Source: Saururus chinensis
Taxonomy: Eukaryota; Streptophyta; Magnoliopsida; Piperales; Saururaceae
NCBI GenBank assembly: GCA_035235625.1
Contig: CP141145.1
Coordinates: 4,402,001-4,466,000, forward strand
Reading direction: 5' to 3'
DNA length: 64,000 nucleotides
In this document: piece by piece, positions 25,278 to 35,574 of the stretch
Layout of the letters: every line of letters begins with the position of its first letter
Numbering within the stretch: position 1 is the first letter of the stretch
Translations under genes and position numbers: made by a program
The notes under the pieces: generated by a model
Seen by the model: the letters and a program-made list of their open reading frames with translations, nothing else
Told to the model about the DNA's origin: nothing
Database searches by the model: none

Positions 25278-26167
25278 TGTAGAGTGCTAGCATAGCAAAG
25301 TCAGCTCTTTTTCAATTTACCTCACATGTGCATATGAAAGCACAAATTCATAAGCAATAATCCATGGCATAGAGCATCAAAATATGAAACACGGAGTGGT
25401 GATGAACTAACCTTCAGGATGGATTGCTCCAGGACATGTGTTAATCCTTCACGCCAACAGCCCAAGCTGAAAGCACAATTGCTTGGATCTATGTGAAGAC
25501 CTCTAAATCCACTCGCATGGGGATGTAGAAGACTTGAGTGTAGCCTTAGAGTCCTACCTTCAAGTCCTCTTTGATTTCCTTGGTGGCATGCTTCTCGAGG
25601 TACAAATTGTGCTTGCATGTGTTGAGAGAGAGAGAGAGCAAGGAGGGGCTGCCTTCCACAAACTGGCCGCCGGCCAAGAGGATGAGAGGGAAATGTGGGA
25701 GAGAGAGAGGGGGGGAAGTGGGAAAGATTAGTACTCCCCCTAATTCTCATTGCAATTCATACTCATCCCCTAAATGGATTCTAAATAATTGGGCCTACTC
25801 CTACTTCTACTTGGATGCATAGAGAGTCAATTACAATGGTTGTGGGCCTGGTCTCATAAAGCCCATGGACGCCTAGACCCTTATACGTAGCCATGTCTAT
25901 GACAAGGTCAACCCCTCTCTAGCCACGCAAGTCCCACCATCATTACGTTCTCAAGTTGGGCCCCCTACAATGTGTACATGCACAACCTAACCATATGCCT
26001 AGTGTTTATTTGCCAATTAAATGTGGGTCCTATAAGGATATCACAGTGGTTTTTGTGGTGATGGCGCGACCACCCCCATTATCCTTGGACCCAGTGGCCC
26101 ATACTGACTCACCCGAACCAAGCACAAGGAGGACCATATGAGCACGAACCCATATCATATTCCAACA
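25278..26167 (-). repeat. 5' LTR of Copia-A
   Basis: An 890-bp uninterrupted LTR that begins (minus strand) TGTTGGAATATGATATGGG and ends CACTCTACA. It matches the interrupted LTR at 1,234-3,292 and a more diverged copy at ~39,170-40,053. It contains a GAGAGAGAGAG tract. Open frames across it are not conserved proteins. Confidence 0.85.
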
Positions 26168-28295
26168 ATCTCTACTATTGCTAATCACTAGCAGTTGCAA
26201 CCAAAAAGAAAAACAAAATTCTATGCAACTTGCTCCCCTTTCACCCAAATTGGAGTTTGAAGAGTGCCACATAATTTCCTATCTATCAGCCTCTTCTTTG
26301 ATTAAACATATCCTGAAGTACATATCTTGTCCTCCACTAGACCTGCACAAACACTGCTTAGCAATTATTCTTTGCGTTTGCATGATTGTCATCTCTTTGT
26401 CTCTAGCCCATAAGAGTTAATGGCATACAATAGACATGATCACATGGTTCAAATATTTTAATTCTTTTCTTGGATTTATTATATAGTTTAATTCTTTCTA
26501 AAAATATCTTGAGTAATGTGGATATGGATGGAGGAGATATTAAACATAGGGAAGTATTTTTAGTACTCCACTCTAACAATGAGCCCAACAAAAAATATAT
26601 ATAGGAGCCCTTCATCGATGAGATCAATAGTGCACATGTTAGCACACAATAGCGTCAATACTACTGGAGCTAATATGCTCAAGTGTGTGTGTCGCTATCT
26701 CAAACATCAATGGTTCTTATGTGTTTCTTAGGGTGAGCTCATTGTTTAAGTCGAGCATAAAAAACTCTTCTTAGACATAGGTATTGTTTATTTGACTCAG
26801 CATCATTACTTATTAGTTAGTTAGTGTGCCGGTTCGTAGTCTTCAATCATTATTTAGTATGGGTCATATCCACAAAAATTGGTGAGCGATGACACAAATA
26901 GCTTCATAGATATTGGACGGTCTCCATGAATAATACCCATAATTTTATCCCTTATAATTCTTGATATTTTTAGGTCAAAAATATTCTTTTGACACCATGA
27001 AACGCTTCAGTATATGTACTAGTTTTTCATCATAATGTGTTATTTTTTGCTTGTGCTAAACGCATCTTATATAAAGAATATTGAGGCCTTGAATCTTCCC
27101 TGTTCCTTGCTTATTTAGGTAGTTGATATGTGAATAACCATCTTTTTAAATAGCGTAAGTTGTTAGGTAATGGACTATTTATATGTTTAACACATTTCAA
27201 CACCTCCTCTGCAAGCATCCATCAAAACTTTGTATGTGAACAAAATAAGAAGTGAAAGGAGGACAATAAACCAAGACCATAGAAAAAGGTGTCTTGGAAC
27301 ATAAATAGGTAAAAACTGTTTTATGCGGGATTCGAACCCACTTTGACACCATGCCAAATAACCTAATAGATAATAAGTTATTCATATATTTAATATTTCT
27401 CAACTTGATAGAGGAAGCACTGAACTTAGCTTGCGTATCCTCTTCTGTTTTTTTTCTACTGAAAAGGAGAAAACACAGTTAGGTACGATGAGTCTTGTTT
27501 CAAGTCTCTTGTGAGACTAATATATTTCTCTTTTATGGGAAATTGAGAATGCTATTAGTATTACTCCCTTTGTCCTATATTATTAACTATTTGAAAAAAT
27601 AATATTTTTATTAAATGATAGGACCTATAGTTAAGGGAACGGAAAGTGAGCTTCTAAGATGTTTTTTTAAGAACTCACCTACTTAAATTCAATCAAATGG
27701 GACTATTAATATGGAATATTTTTTAAAAAAATAAAGTAATAAATATGAGATGAAAAGAATATTAGTTTTAAGTGTACAACCTTTCATAGCAAAATTGTAA
27801 TCTAATGCTCCTCAGTTACATATTCATCCCCATAAAGCCCATAGCGAAGGCCCAATTACTGTGTTATAAAGACTGCAACACACAAGTCCTCGCGAGCCCA
27901 AAACCTGATTTGTGTAGCATGTCAGATATCCAATTATGAGTGGATAGAAATTTCCAGTTGTATGAAGTGTGCTCCCAGTTACGAAGCAGTTCATTGTTCC
28001 TCGAAGACTGAAGATTCTCCTGAATTCTATGTACCCTTTCGCTCCAGCTAAGAGAGGAAGAAGGCACGAGGTCAAGACAAGGCCATGATGGGGCTCGGGA
28101 TCCTGGTCCTGGGGGTGTGCCAAAACATTATGACCATTCCAATGATGATGGTGAGCATTTAAGGAATCTTGTTTGGGTTTCTCAAAGGTCTCAAGAGTAC
28201 GTTAGTGCTGATCATGTACATATTGTGAATCATGTTGATGTGATGAAGGCTATATTGTATAAATGACTACAAATATAGGTATATATTTTAAAAAA
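26168..28295. other. Unrecognised spacer between Copia-A and the MULE
   Basis: It starts with the right ATCTC duplication (26,168-26,172). A plus-strand frame ending at ~28,266 reads GVPKHYDHSNDDGEHL and VSQRSQEYVSADHVHI, but I recognise no family and it has no clear start. The rest shows no supported gene apart from the Stowaway-like piece listed separately. Confidence 0.4.
27561..27720. mobile_element. Degenerate Stowaway-like MITE
   Basis: Begins TTACTCCCTTTGTCCTATAT, the typical Stowaway (Tc1/mariner MITE) end of the form CTCCCTCCGTCCCATA. ~130 bp on, AAATGGGACTATTAATATGG could be the inverted other end with the GGAGGGAG part lost. Only one end is clear. Confidence 0.45.
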
Positions 28296-28451
28296 TTATT
28301 TAAATAATATTTTTAAAAAAATAATTATATATTTTAAAAATTATTTTTTAAAGTAGTGTTATTTTTGTCATATGGGCATCAGCTAAGTACTAGTGCCTGT
28401 GTGGCCTTTTTTTAAAAAAATAATTAATTTCATCATTTAGAAGAACAAAAT
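28296..28451 (+). repeat. Left terminal inverted repeat of the MULE
   Basis: Landmarks shared with the inverted right end: TTATTTAAATA, AAAGTAGTGTTATTTTT (right: AAAGTGGTGTTCTTTTT), GCATCAGCTAAG (GCGTCAGCCAAG), GTGCCTGTGTGG (GCGCCTGCGTGG) and AATTAATTTCATCATT. Many differences are C/T or G/A. Confidence 0.8.
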
Positions 28452-28519
28452 AATCTTTAAGCTAATTTCATTTTTCTAAAAGACAAAATCTTCATTTTCA
28501 CATAATTTCGTCTTATAAT
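28427..28519. repeat. Subterminal palindromes, left cluster (outer part)
   Basis: Two complete 25-bp palindromic units (28,427-28,451 and 28,465-28,489) and the first half of a third that the chromovirus interrupts. Each runs ATTTCRT..CTAAA..AYGAAAT or a decayed version. Confidence 0.75.
28515..28519. repeat. Target-site duplication of the chromovirus (ATAAT)
   Basis: ATAAT lies directly before the 5' LTR and again at 33,822-33,826 directly after the 3' LTR. Confidence 0.85.
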
Positions 28520-28886
28520 TATTGTGTACAGTGACTAGATTCCCAGATGACTCGCCCAGTCTCTACTTTGTTGCATTGAACTAATTATTCTTGTAATAGT
28601 TTAGTTTTTGCTTATGTTTGGTATTTAGATATAAAACTGTGTTGGTTAAGTTAGTGGCATGGGCTAGCCGACCCACTAAATGGCATATTTCCTAGGGAAC
28701 CGAGCTAGCCTGGTCTAGGTGGCATGACTCCCTAGGGGGCTGGTCATCCCCTGTATGGGGCGGCTCTCTCTCTTTTTTGGATTATGCAATTGAAGTTATT
28801 CTGTGTTTCTCCCTTTTTTTCCTTACTTCTTTCCTTTCCCTGCGTAGATCTCTTAAGTATCGATTATGCCTACACCAAACACATCA
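28520..28886 (+). repeat. 5' LTR of the chromovirus
   Basis: Begins TATTGTGTACAGTG (TG mutated to TA) and ends ACACATCA. The start position is fixed by the ATAAT duplication and by the 3' LTR, which begins TGTTGTGCATAGTG. Confidence 0.88.
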
Positions 28887-28887
28887 T

Positions 28888-28899
28888 TGCTATCGGAGC
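28888..28899 (+). promoter_or_regulatory. Primer-binding site of the chromovirus
   Basis: TGCTATCGGAGC lies one base after the LTR and matches TGGTATCAGAGC (initiator tRNA-Met complement) at 10 of 12 positions. Confidence 0.75.
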
Positions 28900-28916
28900 T
28901 TTTACGATCCCAGGCC

Positions 28917-31900
28917 ATGGCTCGAGGCAAACAAGCTGTCGTTCCAGAGGTTAATTCAGAGAAGGAGGTCCCTGATTCAACATCAGAGGACAGCCCAAAG
29001 GCCATTCCACCGGCACTTGACGCATGACTATCAGAAATCATGGTGGTGCTATAGACTCTCACTATGGACATGACCAGCGTGAAGACGCAACAATCGGCCC
29101 ACGCACAACTCCTAGCTGCGCACGTAGCGCCCATCCTGCCTGGACCGTTTGTTGCTACCCCATAGAAGGGAGGGCCGTTGCAGCCTCCAGAGCCGACCCT
29201 CCCCGACCCCCCAGCTCTGGCCAACCTCAACACAGGGGTGTTCACAGCCCCGACGCGCTTTGGCGCTGGCCATCCAGCGCCGAGAGGGAGGAGCCAGGCC
29301 TAGGACATGCGAGGCATGTCAGGTGTTCGAGAAAATGCCCCTATGATGTTGCCCCCTCCAAATTAGTTCCAAGACGCAGAGGAGTGGGATGAGTATCCTG
29401 GGCATCGCAATGGACAACGAGGGGGGGCTGAGCCCTGTTTGGCTTGCCTACAATTTCTCCGCTATAATGGTGATGACAACCCTGTAGAATGGCTATACAA
29501 GGCTGAGAAGTTCTTCACCTACCAAGGGACGCATTCAAAGGTTGAACATCTATGCATCGGTGCCTTCCATCTCGATGGGGATGCTTTAGTCTAGTTCCAG
29601 AGTTTCGAGAAGGAGGTGTGCTACCCTACTTGGGCAGCATTCTCCGACGAGCTATGCGTCCAGTTTGGGCCGAATGAGTTCCAGGATTTCAACGAGATGC
29701 TTTCCTCCCTGCGCTAGACCACCACCGTCCATGCATACTATACCGAGTTCATGAAGGTGGCCAACCGACTTCCAGATTGGCCGGTGGCCGCCTTGGTGGG
29801 CACATTCAAGCGTGGTCTAAAGTCTGAAATATCTGAAGAGATGCGCCACTTCCCTTACACTAGCATGAGGGACGTTGTGCATCATGCCTGCATCGAGGAA
29901 GAGAAGCTAATGAGGCAACGTCAAGGCGGGCGACTTGGGCCTCTGCCCCGGCCTGTTGTGAGCGCCAACCCATTAGCAGTGGCCACCAACACCAAGACAA
30001 CAGGCCGGCCTGGCCAGCAGGCCGCACTGCCCAACCAGATTGCCTGACGCCTTACACCAACCTAGATGGAAGAGCGCTAGTCAAAGGGGCTATGCTTTCG
30101 CTATGACGAGAAGTTTGTTCCGGGGCACCATTGTTCGGTTAAGGGAAGCCTGCTTGTGGAGGAGGTTGAAGAGGATAGCGACAGAGGGAACATAGTTGAT
30201 TTTTGTCCCCAGGAGGACGTGCTGCCCAAAATTTCAGTCCATACCTTCTCAGGAGCATTCACTCCGCGCACGATGCGAGTTCAAGGATTCCTTAAGCGGG
30301 AACAAGTGGCTATCTTGATCGATAGTGGGTCTACTCATAATTTCATTAATGACAAGGTTGCTCATCGGCTGGGTTGTTTCGTTTTGGACTCGAAGCCATT
30401 TGATGTGCTGATTGGCAACGATAAGCATCTTCAGAGTGCATGGGTATGTGCTTAGGTGACGCTATCTGTTCAGGGTCACACGTTTGTTACCAATCTATTC
30501 TTGCTGCCCACGAAGGGGGCGGACGTGGTGTTAGGCGTGTAGTGGTTGCAGAAGCTCAGTGATGTAGTTTGGAATTTCAAGGACATGGTGATGGATTTTG
30601 TTCTGAAGGGGCAGCATGTTCGGATAGAAGGTTCGCAATCGGGCGAACTTTTCTATGCCCAGGCCGTGAGCTCCTTCTTCCGGTTCGCACCCCAGGGACT
30701 ACTCTTGCAGTAGTGTGCCACTATAGAGGTGTCTCAAGATGAACTGCCTCCTAACCTCCAGGAGTTATTAACCGACCACTAGGACCTCTTGCAGAGCCAC
30801 AGGGTCTACCCCCGGTCCGGCCTCATGACCATCATATTCCTATCATTCCTGGGATAGCGCCAGCCAACGTCTGCCTCTACTGCTACCCCCACATCTAGAA
30901 ATCTAAAATTGAAAAGCTGGTTGCGGACATGTTACAGTTTGGGATCATCCGCCCTACTACAAGTTTGTACTTGTCTCCAGTGTTGCTGGTTAGCAAGAAG
31001 GATGGGTCGTGGCGGTTCTATGTGGACTATCGTGCTTTGAATGCAATCACCGTCAAGGACAAGTATCCCATACCGGTGATTGAGGAGCTATTGGATGAGC
31101 TAATAGGTGTCACGGTCTTCAGTAAGCTCGACCTTCGTTCAGGCTATCATCAGATTCAGGTGCAGCCAGCGGATGTGCACAAGATGACATTTCGGACTCA
31201 TGATGGCGATTTTGAGTTCCTAGTTATGCCCTTTGGACTGACCAACGCCCCCTCCACCTTTCAGTGCCTCATGAATGATATTTTCCAGCCGTTCTTGCAT
31301 CAATATATATTGGTTTTCTTTGATGATATCTTGGTATACAGTCGTTCGTGGTCGGAGCACTTGACACATCTCAAGTCAGTCTTTAATATCTTGCGCTCTA
31401 ATTCTCTTTTCCTGAAGCATTCGAAGTGTTCCTTTGGCAGTCCACAGGTTGATTATTTAGGCCATATTATCTCGAGCAATGGTGTTGCTACTGACCCGGC
31501 CAAGGTGGCCGCCATTCTCTCTTGGCCGCCACCCACATCCATTTGGGCGCTCCGCGGTTTTCTAGGCCTTATAGGTTATTATCATCATTTTGTCCATCGG
31601 TATGGCGAGTTGGCTAGACACCTCACAAAGCTGCGTAAGAGGGGGGCTTTCACGTGGTCCGCGGAGGCCAATTTGGCATTTGAGGGTCTCAAGCACGCTA
31701 TGGCCTCCGCCCCGGTTCTGCTGTTACCTGACTTCAGCCGGCCTTTTGTAGTGGAGACCGATGCGTCTGAGGCTGGTTTGGGGGCGGTGCTTTTGCAGGA
31801 TGAGTGTCCCATTGCTTATTTCAGCAAAGCACTGGCTGGCCGCTCCCTGTCCCTGTCAGTGTATGAAAAGGAGATGTTGGCCATCGTCCTCGCTGTTGAC

Positions 31901-33409
31901 AAGTGGCGTCCTTACTTACTCAGTCACCGGTTCCTGATTCATACTAATCACCAACCACTGAAATACTTCTTAGAGCAGCACGTGTGGGTAAGCAAGTTGC
32001 TGGGCTTTGACTATGAGGTCGTGTGCAAGAAGGGAACGGAGAACATCGTGGCCGATGCGCACTCTCACAGTCCGGTGCTAGGATTTTGTTTGGCTTTCTC
32101 CACTCTCTCTTGCCCCTTTATTGATGAGATACGGAAGGCCTATGGTGAGGATTCATGGGCGCAAGAGGTCATTTACGGCCTGCAAGCCGACCCTGCTGCC
32201 CACCCTTTCTTTGTGTGGCGGGATGATCTTCTCTTTTGGAAGGACTGCTTGTGGGTCCCTGATGTCGCTAACCTCTTCCGCCGCATCCTGTCGCACTTCC
32301 ATGACTCTCCTATGGCTGGTCACGAGGGCACCTTCCATACCTACAAACCGGTCAGTCAAAGCTTTCTTTGGCTTGGCATCCACAGGGTAGTTCAGGACTA
32401 TGTAGCCACTTGTGATGTTTGTCAGCGGGTTAAAGCCACCACAACCTCGCCTGCTGGTTTGCTACAGCCCTAGCCCATACCAGATAAGGTTTGGGAAGAT
32501 GTTTCCATGGATTTTGTGGAGGCATTGCCCGTGTTGTAGGGCAAGTCTGTCATTATGGTGGTGGTGGATCAGCCATCCAAGTATGCTCATTATTGCACAC
32601 TGGGTCATCCCTTCACCGCCAAGACCGTAGCTGAACTCTATGTTCATGAGGTGGCCTGACTTCATGGTATGCCTCGTACGATTGTTTCTGACCGTGATCA
32701 GATTTTCCTCTCTCAGTTTGGCAGGAGTTTTTCACACTACAAAGAACCTCTCTCCACATGAGCACTACTTATCACCCCCAGATGGATGAGAAGATTGAGG
32801 TCGTCAACCGTTGTTTGGAGCAGTATCTTTGATGCTTTACTATGACGCAGCCCCACCGGTGGCTTCAACTCCTTCCATGGGCCGAGTGGTCTTTTAATAC
32901 GGCCTATCATATGTGCGCTGGGTTCACTCCGTTTGAGGTGCTCTATGGCCAACCGCTGCCAACCGTCTTGTCCTATGTGCCCCACCGTTTGTCTGTCGCA
33001 GAGGTGGATTATATATTACAGACACACGATGAGGTCTTACGCCAACTCAAGGAGAACTTGTCGTCTGTGCAGAATAGGATAAAATAGGTTTATGATCGTC
33101 GTCATACTAATCGTGAGTATAAGGTGGGTGATTTGGTCTATGTGTCGGTCCTACCTCATCGCCAAACCTCCTTGTTTCAGCTTGAGAACTCCAAGCTTGC
33201 TCCCTGCTTCCAAGTCATTAGCAGTGGGTGCTCCTCCTCCTCTCCTGATGGGGCCTATTTTGCCAGCTGATCATGTCCCTGCTTCAGTGCTTGAGAAGCG
33301 TCGAGTTATTACTGAGGTCTTGATTTCTTGGCAGGGACAGCCTCTCGAGGACTCTACGTGGATGCCTGAAGATGATTTTATGGCTCGCTTCCCAGCTTGG
33401 TCACCTTGA
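28917..33409 (+). pseudogene. Chromovirus gag-pol polyprotein, degraded
   Basis: The frame opened by ATG at 28,917 reads gag (LRYNGDDNPVEWLYKAEKFF, ~29,455-29,515), a zinc knuckle at ~30,087-30,135 (KGLCFRYDEKFVPGHHC, second Cys now Tyr) and protease AILIDSGSTHNFIN (DSG at 30,321-30,329). After a one-T loss at 30,789-30,790 it continues as RT (FFDDILVYS near 31,320), RNase H, and integrase with HHCC finger (CDVCQRVK) and core. A second one-T loss at 32,717-32,719 leads to the integrase C-terminus, then a deletion and a chromodomain (VLISWQGQPLEDSTWMPEDD). In-frame stops number 20: 14 before the first frameshift, 6 after. RNase H has Asn for a catalytic Asp (31,946-31,948) and lacks about eight residues near 31,980. 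The longest intact stretch (30,929-32,473) covers RT to the integrase finger. Confidence 0.9.
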
Positions 33410-33428
33410 GGTCAAGGCGAATAGCAGA

Positions 33429-33440
33429 AGTGTGGTGGAG
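33429..33440 (+). promoter_or_regulatory. Polypurine tract of the chromovirus
   Basis: AGTGTGGTGGAG directly precedes the 3' LTR. It is purine-rich apart from three T residues. Confidence 0.6.
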
Positions 33441-33821
33441 TGTTGTGCATAGTGACCAGATTCCCAGATGACTCGCCCAGACTTTACTTTATTGCTTTCA
33501 CTTAGTTGCATTGAACTAATTATTCTTGTAATAGTTTAGTATTTGCTTTCATTTGGTATTTAGATATAAAACTGTGTTGGTTCAGTTAGTGGCCCGGGCT
33601 AGCCGACCCACTAACTAGCATATTTCCTAGGGAACCGGGCTGGCCTGGTCTAGGTGGCATGACTCCCTAGGGGACTGGTCGTCCCCTATATAGGGTGGCT
33701 CTCTATCTTGTTTGGATTATGCAATTGAAGTTATTCTATGTTTCTCCCCTTTTTTCCTTACTTCTCCCCTTTCCCTTCGTAGATCTCCTAGGTACTAATT
33801 GTGCCTACACCGGGCACATCA
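33441..33821 (+). repeat. 3' LTR of the chromovirus
   Basis: Begins TGTTGTGCATAG and ends GGGCACATCA. It shares AGATTCCCAGATGACTCGCC, TGGTATTTAGATATAAAACT and GGATTATGCAATTGAAGTTA with the 5' LTR. Confidence 0.9.
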
Positions 33822-33956
33822 ATAATCTCCACTAATTTCGTCTTTCTAAAGGACGAAAACTGATTTCGTCAATTTAAAGGATGAAATTAGGTCACTTGCC
33901 TCTCCAAATACGCAGTACCACTTCAAGTCAAATTTCATCCTTCTAAATGATGAAAT
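33822..33956. repeat. Subterminal palindromes, left cluster (inner part)
   Basis: After the second ATAAT, three more 25-bp palindromes lie at 33,835-33,859, 33,863-33,887 and 33,932-33,956. The best preserved reads ATTTCGTCTTTCT then AAAGGACGAAAA. Confidence 0.8.
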
Positions 33957-34239
33957 CTGATTCAAAAAAACATTTTAGGATAACTTAGAACTAAAATTAA
34001 CACTTGTCCGTGTAAATTACACCCATCAAGTTTCAATTATAATCCACACAAGAACAAATTTATCCACATCAACAATCATTCACACAATATGAAATTTATC
34101 TACGTCCACAATCATCCAAACATACAAATAAGCATAAGATATAAATGTTTATAAAACATATAAATCTAACATCACATATGTTCATAAAATGCTTAGTTCA
34201 AAACAAACATATCACAATTTTAACTCACTCAATCTCTTC

Positions 34240-35480
34240 TAGTCCTACATCCTCAACCTCATTCTCGACCTCGACCCTGACCCCGACGGTGATGTACTAG
34301 CTCATCCTGCTCCTGATGGTCTGCCTGATCCTCTTCTTCATGGTTCGCCTGCTCCGACACCGGCTCTGGCTCCGGCTCTGGATACGCATAAGTAATCGAT
34401 GGCTCAACACGTGTTGGCCACTGTCATCTATAATAGAGTATCAGATCTAGCTAGGGGTAACTACATGTGGAGTATTTGGAAATGATTAACGTGGAGGAGT
34501 GATAGATGTTGCAGATGAAGATGGAATATCAGCAAATGGATCGTGCCTCGGCTATGTATGAGCTGCTTCATCAGTATGATTATGCCCATGAACGTCTATA
34601 ATCACCGACTTAAGTAACGGCAAGCTATGAATGTCATCATCATGTTCCCTGAGCATCAACTGGCATGATGCTAATAAGACCTCACCCGAAGTATAAGTGT
34701 TAGTTGCGTCAGTCAAGTGTGCATGTGTACATCTTACTAAACCAAGCTATAAAAAAATAAGTTAAAAGTCAAATAAATAATAAATGAGATATAAGAAAAT
34801 ATTATTATATAATTAACAAGGATATACTTACCAAAACTATCTCAGATGCACCCCAAGGCTGATATGTCATCTCCTCTACATCATCGCGTGGTAAAATATA
34901 TCGCCGCGTAATGGGTAAATACTACTACATATATGGGCTACAAACATCTCGCGATGTTATAGCCATCTCCCCTCATATAATAGTGACTCTCCTATCATCC
35001 CATCGAGTGATATATGTTGCATGTTGTATAGCCCAAATAGTAATATGGCAGCCTTGTCGAGTGATACGATTGACAAATTCAATAGTATGAGGTGGGACCT
35101 CTTTCTTCAAGTTAAAATGGAGCATCACATGATTCAGCACGTACATCTCGATAATCTCAAAATAGATGAGTGGCATTTGCAAGAGCCACACATCTCAACC
35201 CTCGGTGTAGAGAGGAGGTAACACAGCCAAAACCTCTGGCGAGTACAATTGCCAAATAACCTACACATTTTATAAAGATATTTAAGTTTAAATTACCTTA
35301 CATATCTTATAATCATTGTATGAAATTTAATAATGAAATAAAATTACCTAATAAGGCCACTAGTGGTCTAACTCTCCTCTATACAACCGGAGGACTCCTT
35401 GCAGATTTTAAGTTTTTCTCTTTCAAAAATTCCACCTAAAGGAGTCAAATTTAAAACATGAGTTCAGCATATCTAAATAA
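34240..35480 (-). pseudogene. Plant mobile domain (PMD) region of the MULE
   Basis: The minus strand reads LYSPEVLAVLPPLYTEG-stop-DVW and MPLIYFEIIEMYVLNHVM (~35,130-35,245), then EVPPHTIEFVNRITRQG and ITRWDDRRVTI (~34,980-35,090). This matches the C-terminal half of plant mobile domains (MAIN/MAIL-type: W-x-x-x-V-P-L-I-C-F-x-I-V-E-x-H, then Q-x-I-P). An upstream exon (LYRGELDH-stop-WPY-stop) is separated by an 88-bp GT..AG intron (35,261-35,348), and the joined exons give WPY-stop-VIW, where PMDs have a Gln. Two TAG and one TGA stop (35,196-35,198) fit Gln and Arg codons. A Pro-Glu run and a Gly/Arg-rich tail lie near 34,250-34,390. PMDs are known both in host proteins that silence repeats and inside plant transposons; this copy is broken. 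Confidence 0.7.
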
Positions 35481-35574
35481 AACCATGATAAAAAAATTAA
35501 GTGTTAAAAGTAAAATCATGCTAAAAAAATTAAGTGTTAAACTGTGTAGGATGCAATTCTCCTCCTAAGAGGAG

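Larger units (their letters stand above)
1234..26167 (-). mobile_element. Copia-A: Ty1/copia retrotransposon split by nested insertions
   Basis: A single minus-strand copia element can be followed across 24.9 kb. The 5' LTR is 25,278-26,167 and the 3' LTR is 1,234-3,292. The LTRs begin TGTTGGAATATG (5' copy; TATTGGACCATG in the 3' copy). Both flanks carry ATCTC (1,229-1,233 and 26,168-26,172). On the minus strand the order is LTR, a degenerate tRNA-Met-like primer site (~25,266-25,277), gag (24,347 down), zinc knuckle, protease, pre-integrase domain, integrase-RT linker, RT, RNase H, polypurine tract (3,293-3,303) and 3' LTR. Removing the insertions leaves about 6.05 kb, a normal full-length copia size. 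The integrase core is absent: the pre-integrase region stops at 19,068 and the linker resumes at 7,923. The matching order, LTR pair and TSD make this assignment strong. Confidence 0.85.
28520..33821 (+). mobile_element. Ty3/gypsy chromovirus, full length but decayed
   Basis: A 5,302-bp element with LTRs at 28,520-28,886 and 33,441-33,821, TSD ATAAT, primer site, one long gag-pol frame, a terminal chromodomain and a polypurine tract. The short size, ~370-bp LTRs and chromodomain resemble the Reina clade of chromoviruses, but only a tree of RT and chromodomain would decide. By hand count the two LTRs differ at about 40 of ~365 aligned positions plus a ~14-bp indel, so the insertion is old. It lies in the left palindrome cluster of the MULE. 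Confidence 0.9.

Noticed and set aside
25322-25822. Proteins encoded in the Copia-A 5' LTR
   Set aside because: The same LTR copies at 1,234-3,292 and 39,170-40,053 do not keep these frames.
27300-27370. Possible tRNA on the minus strand (GGGTTCGAATCCCGC T-loop-like motif)
   Set aside because: Only the T-arm-like motif is present. No acceptor stem, D-arm or anticodon arm can be paired upstream; such motifs are common near retrotransposon primer sites.
28777-29392. Separate small genes near the chromovirus 5' end
   Set aside because: They are off-frame readings of the LTR and gag; the gag frame from 28,917 explains the region.
30929-32473. Intact functional reverse transcriptase gene
   Set aside because: It is the longest open stretch, but it lacks its gag-protease start, has an RNase H active-site change and a deletion, and ends at a stop in mid-integrase.
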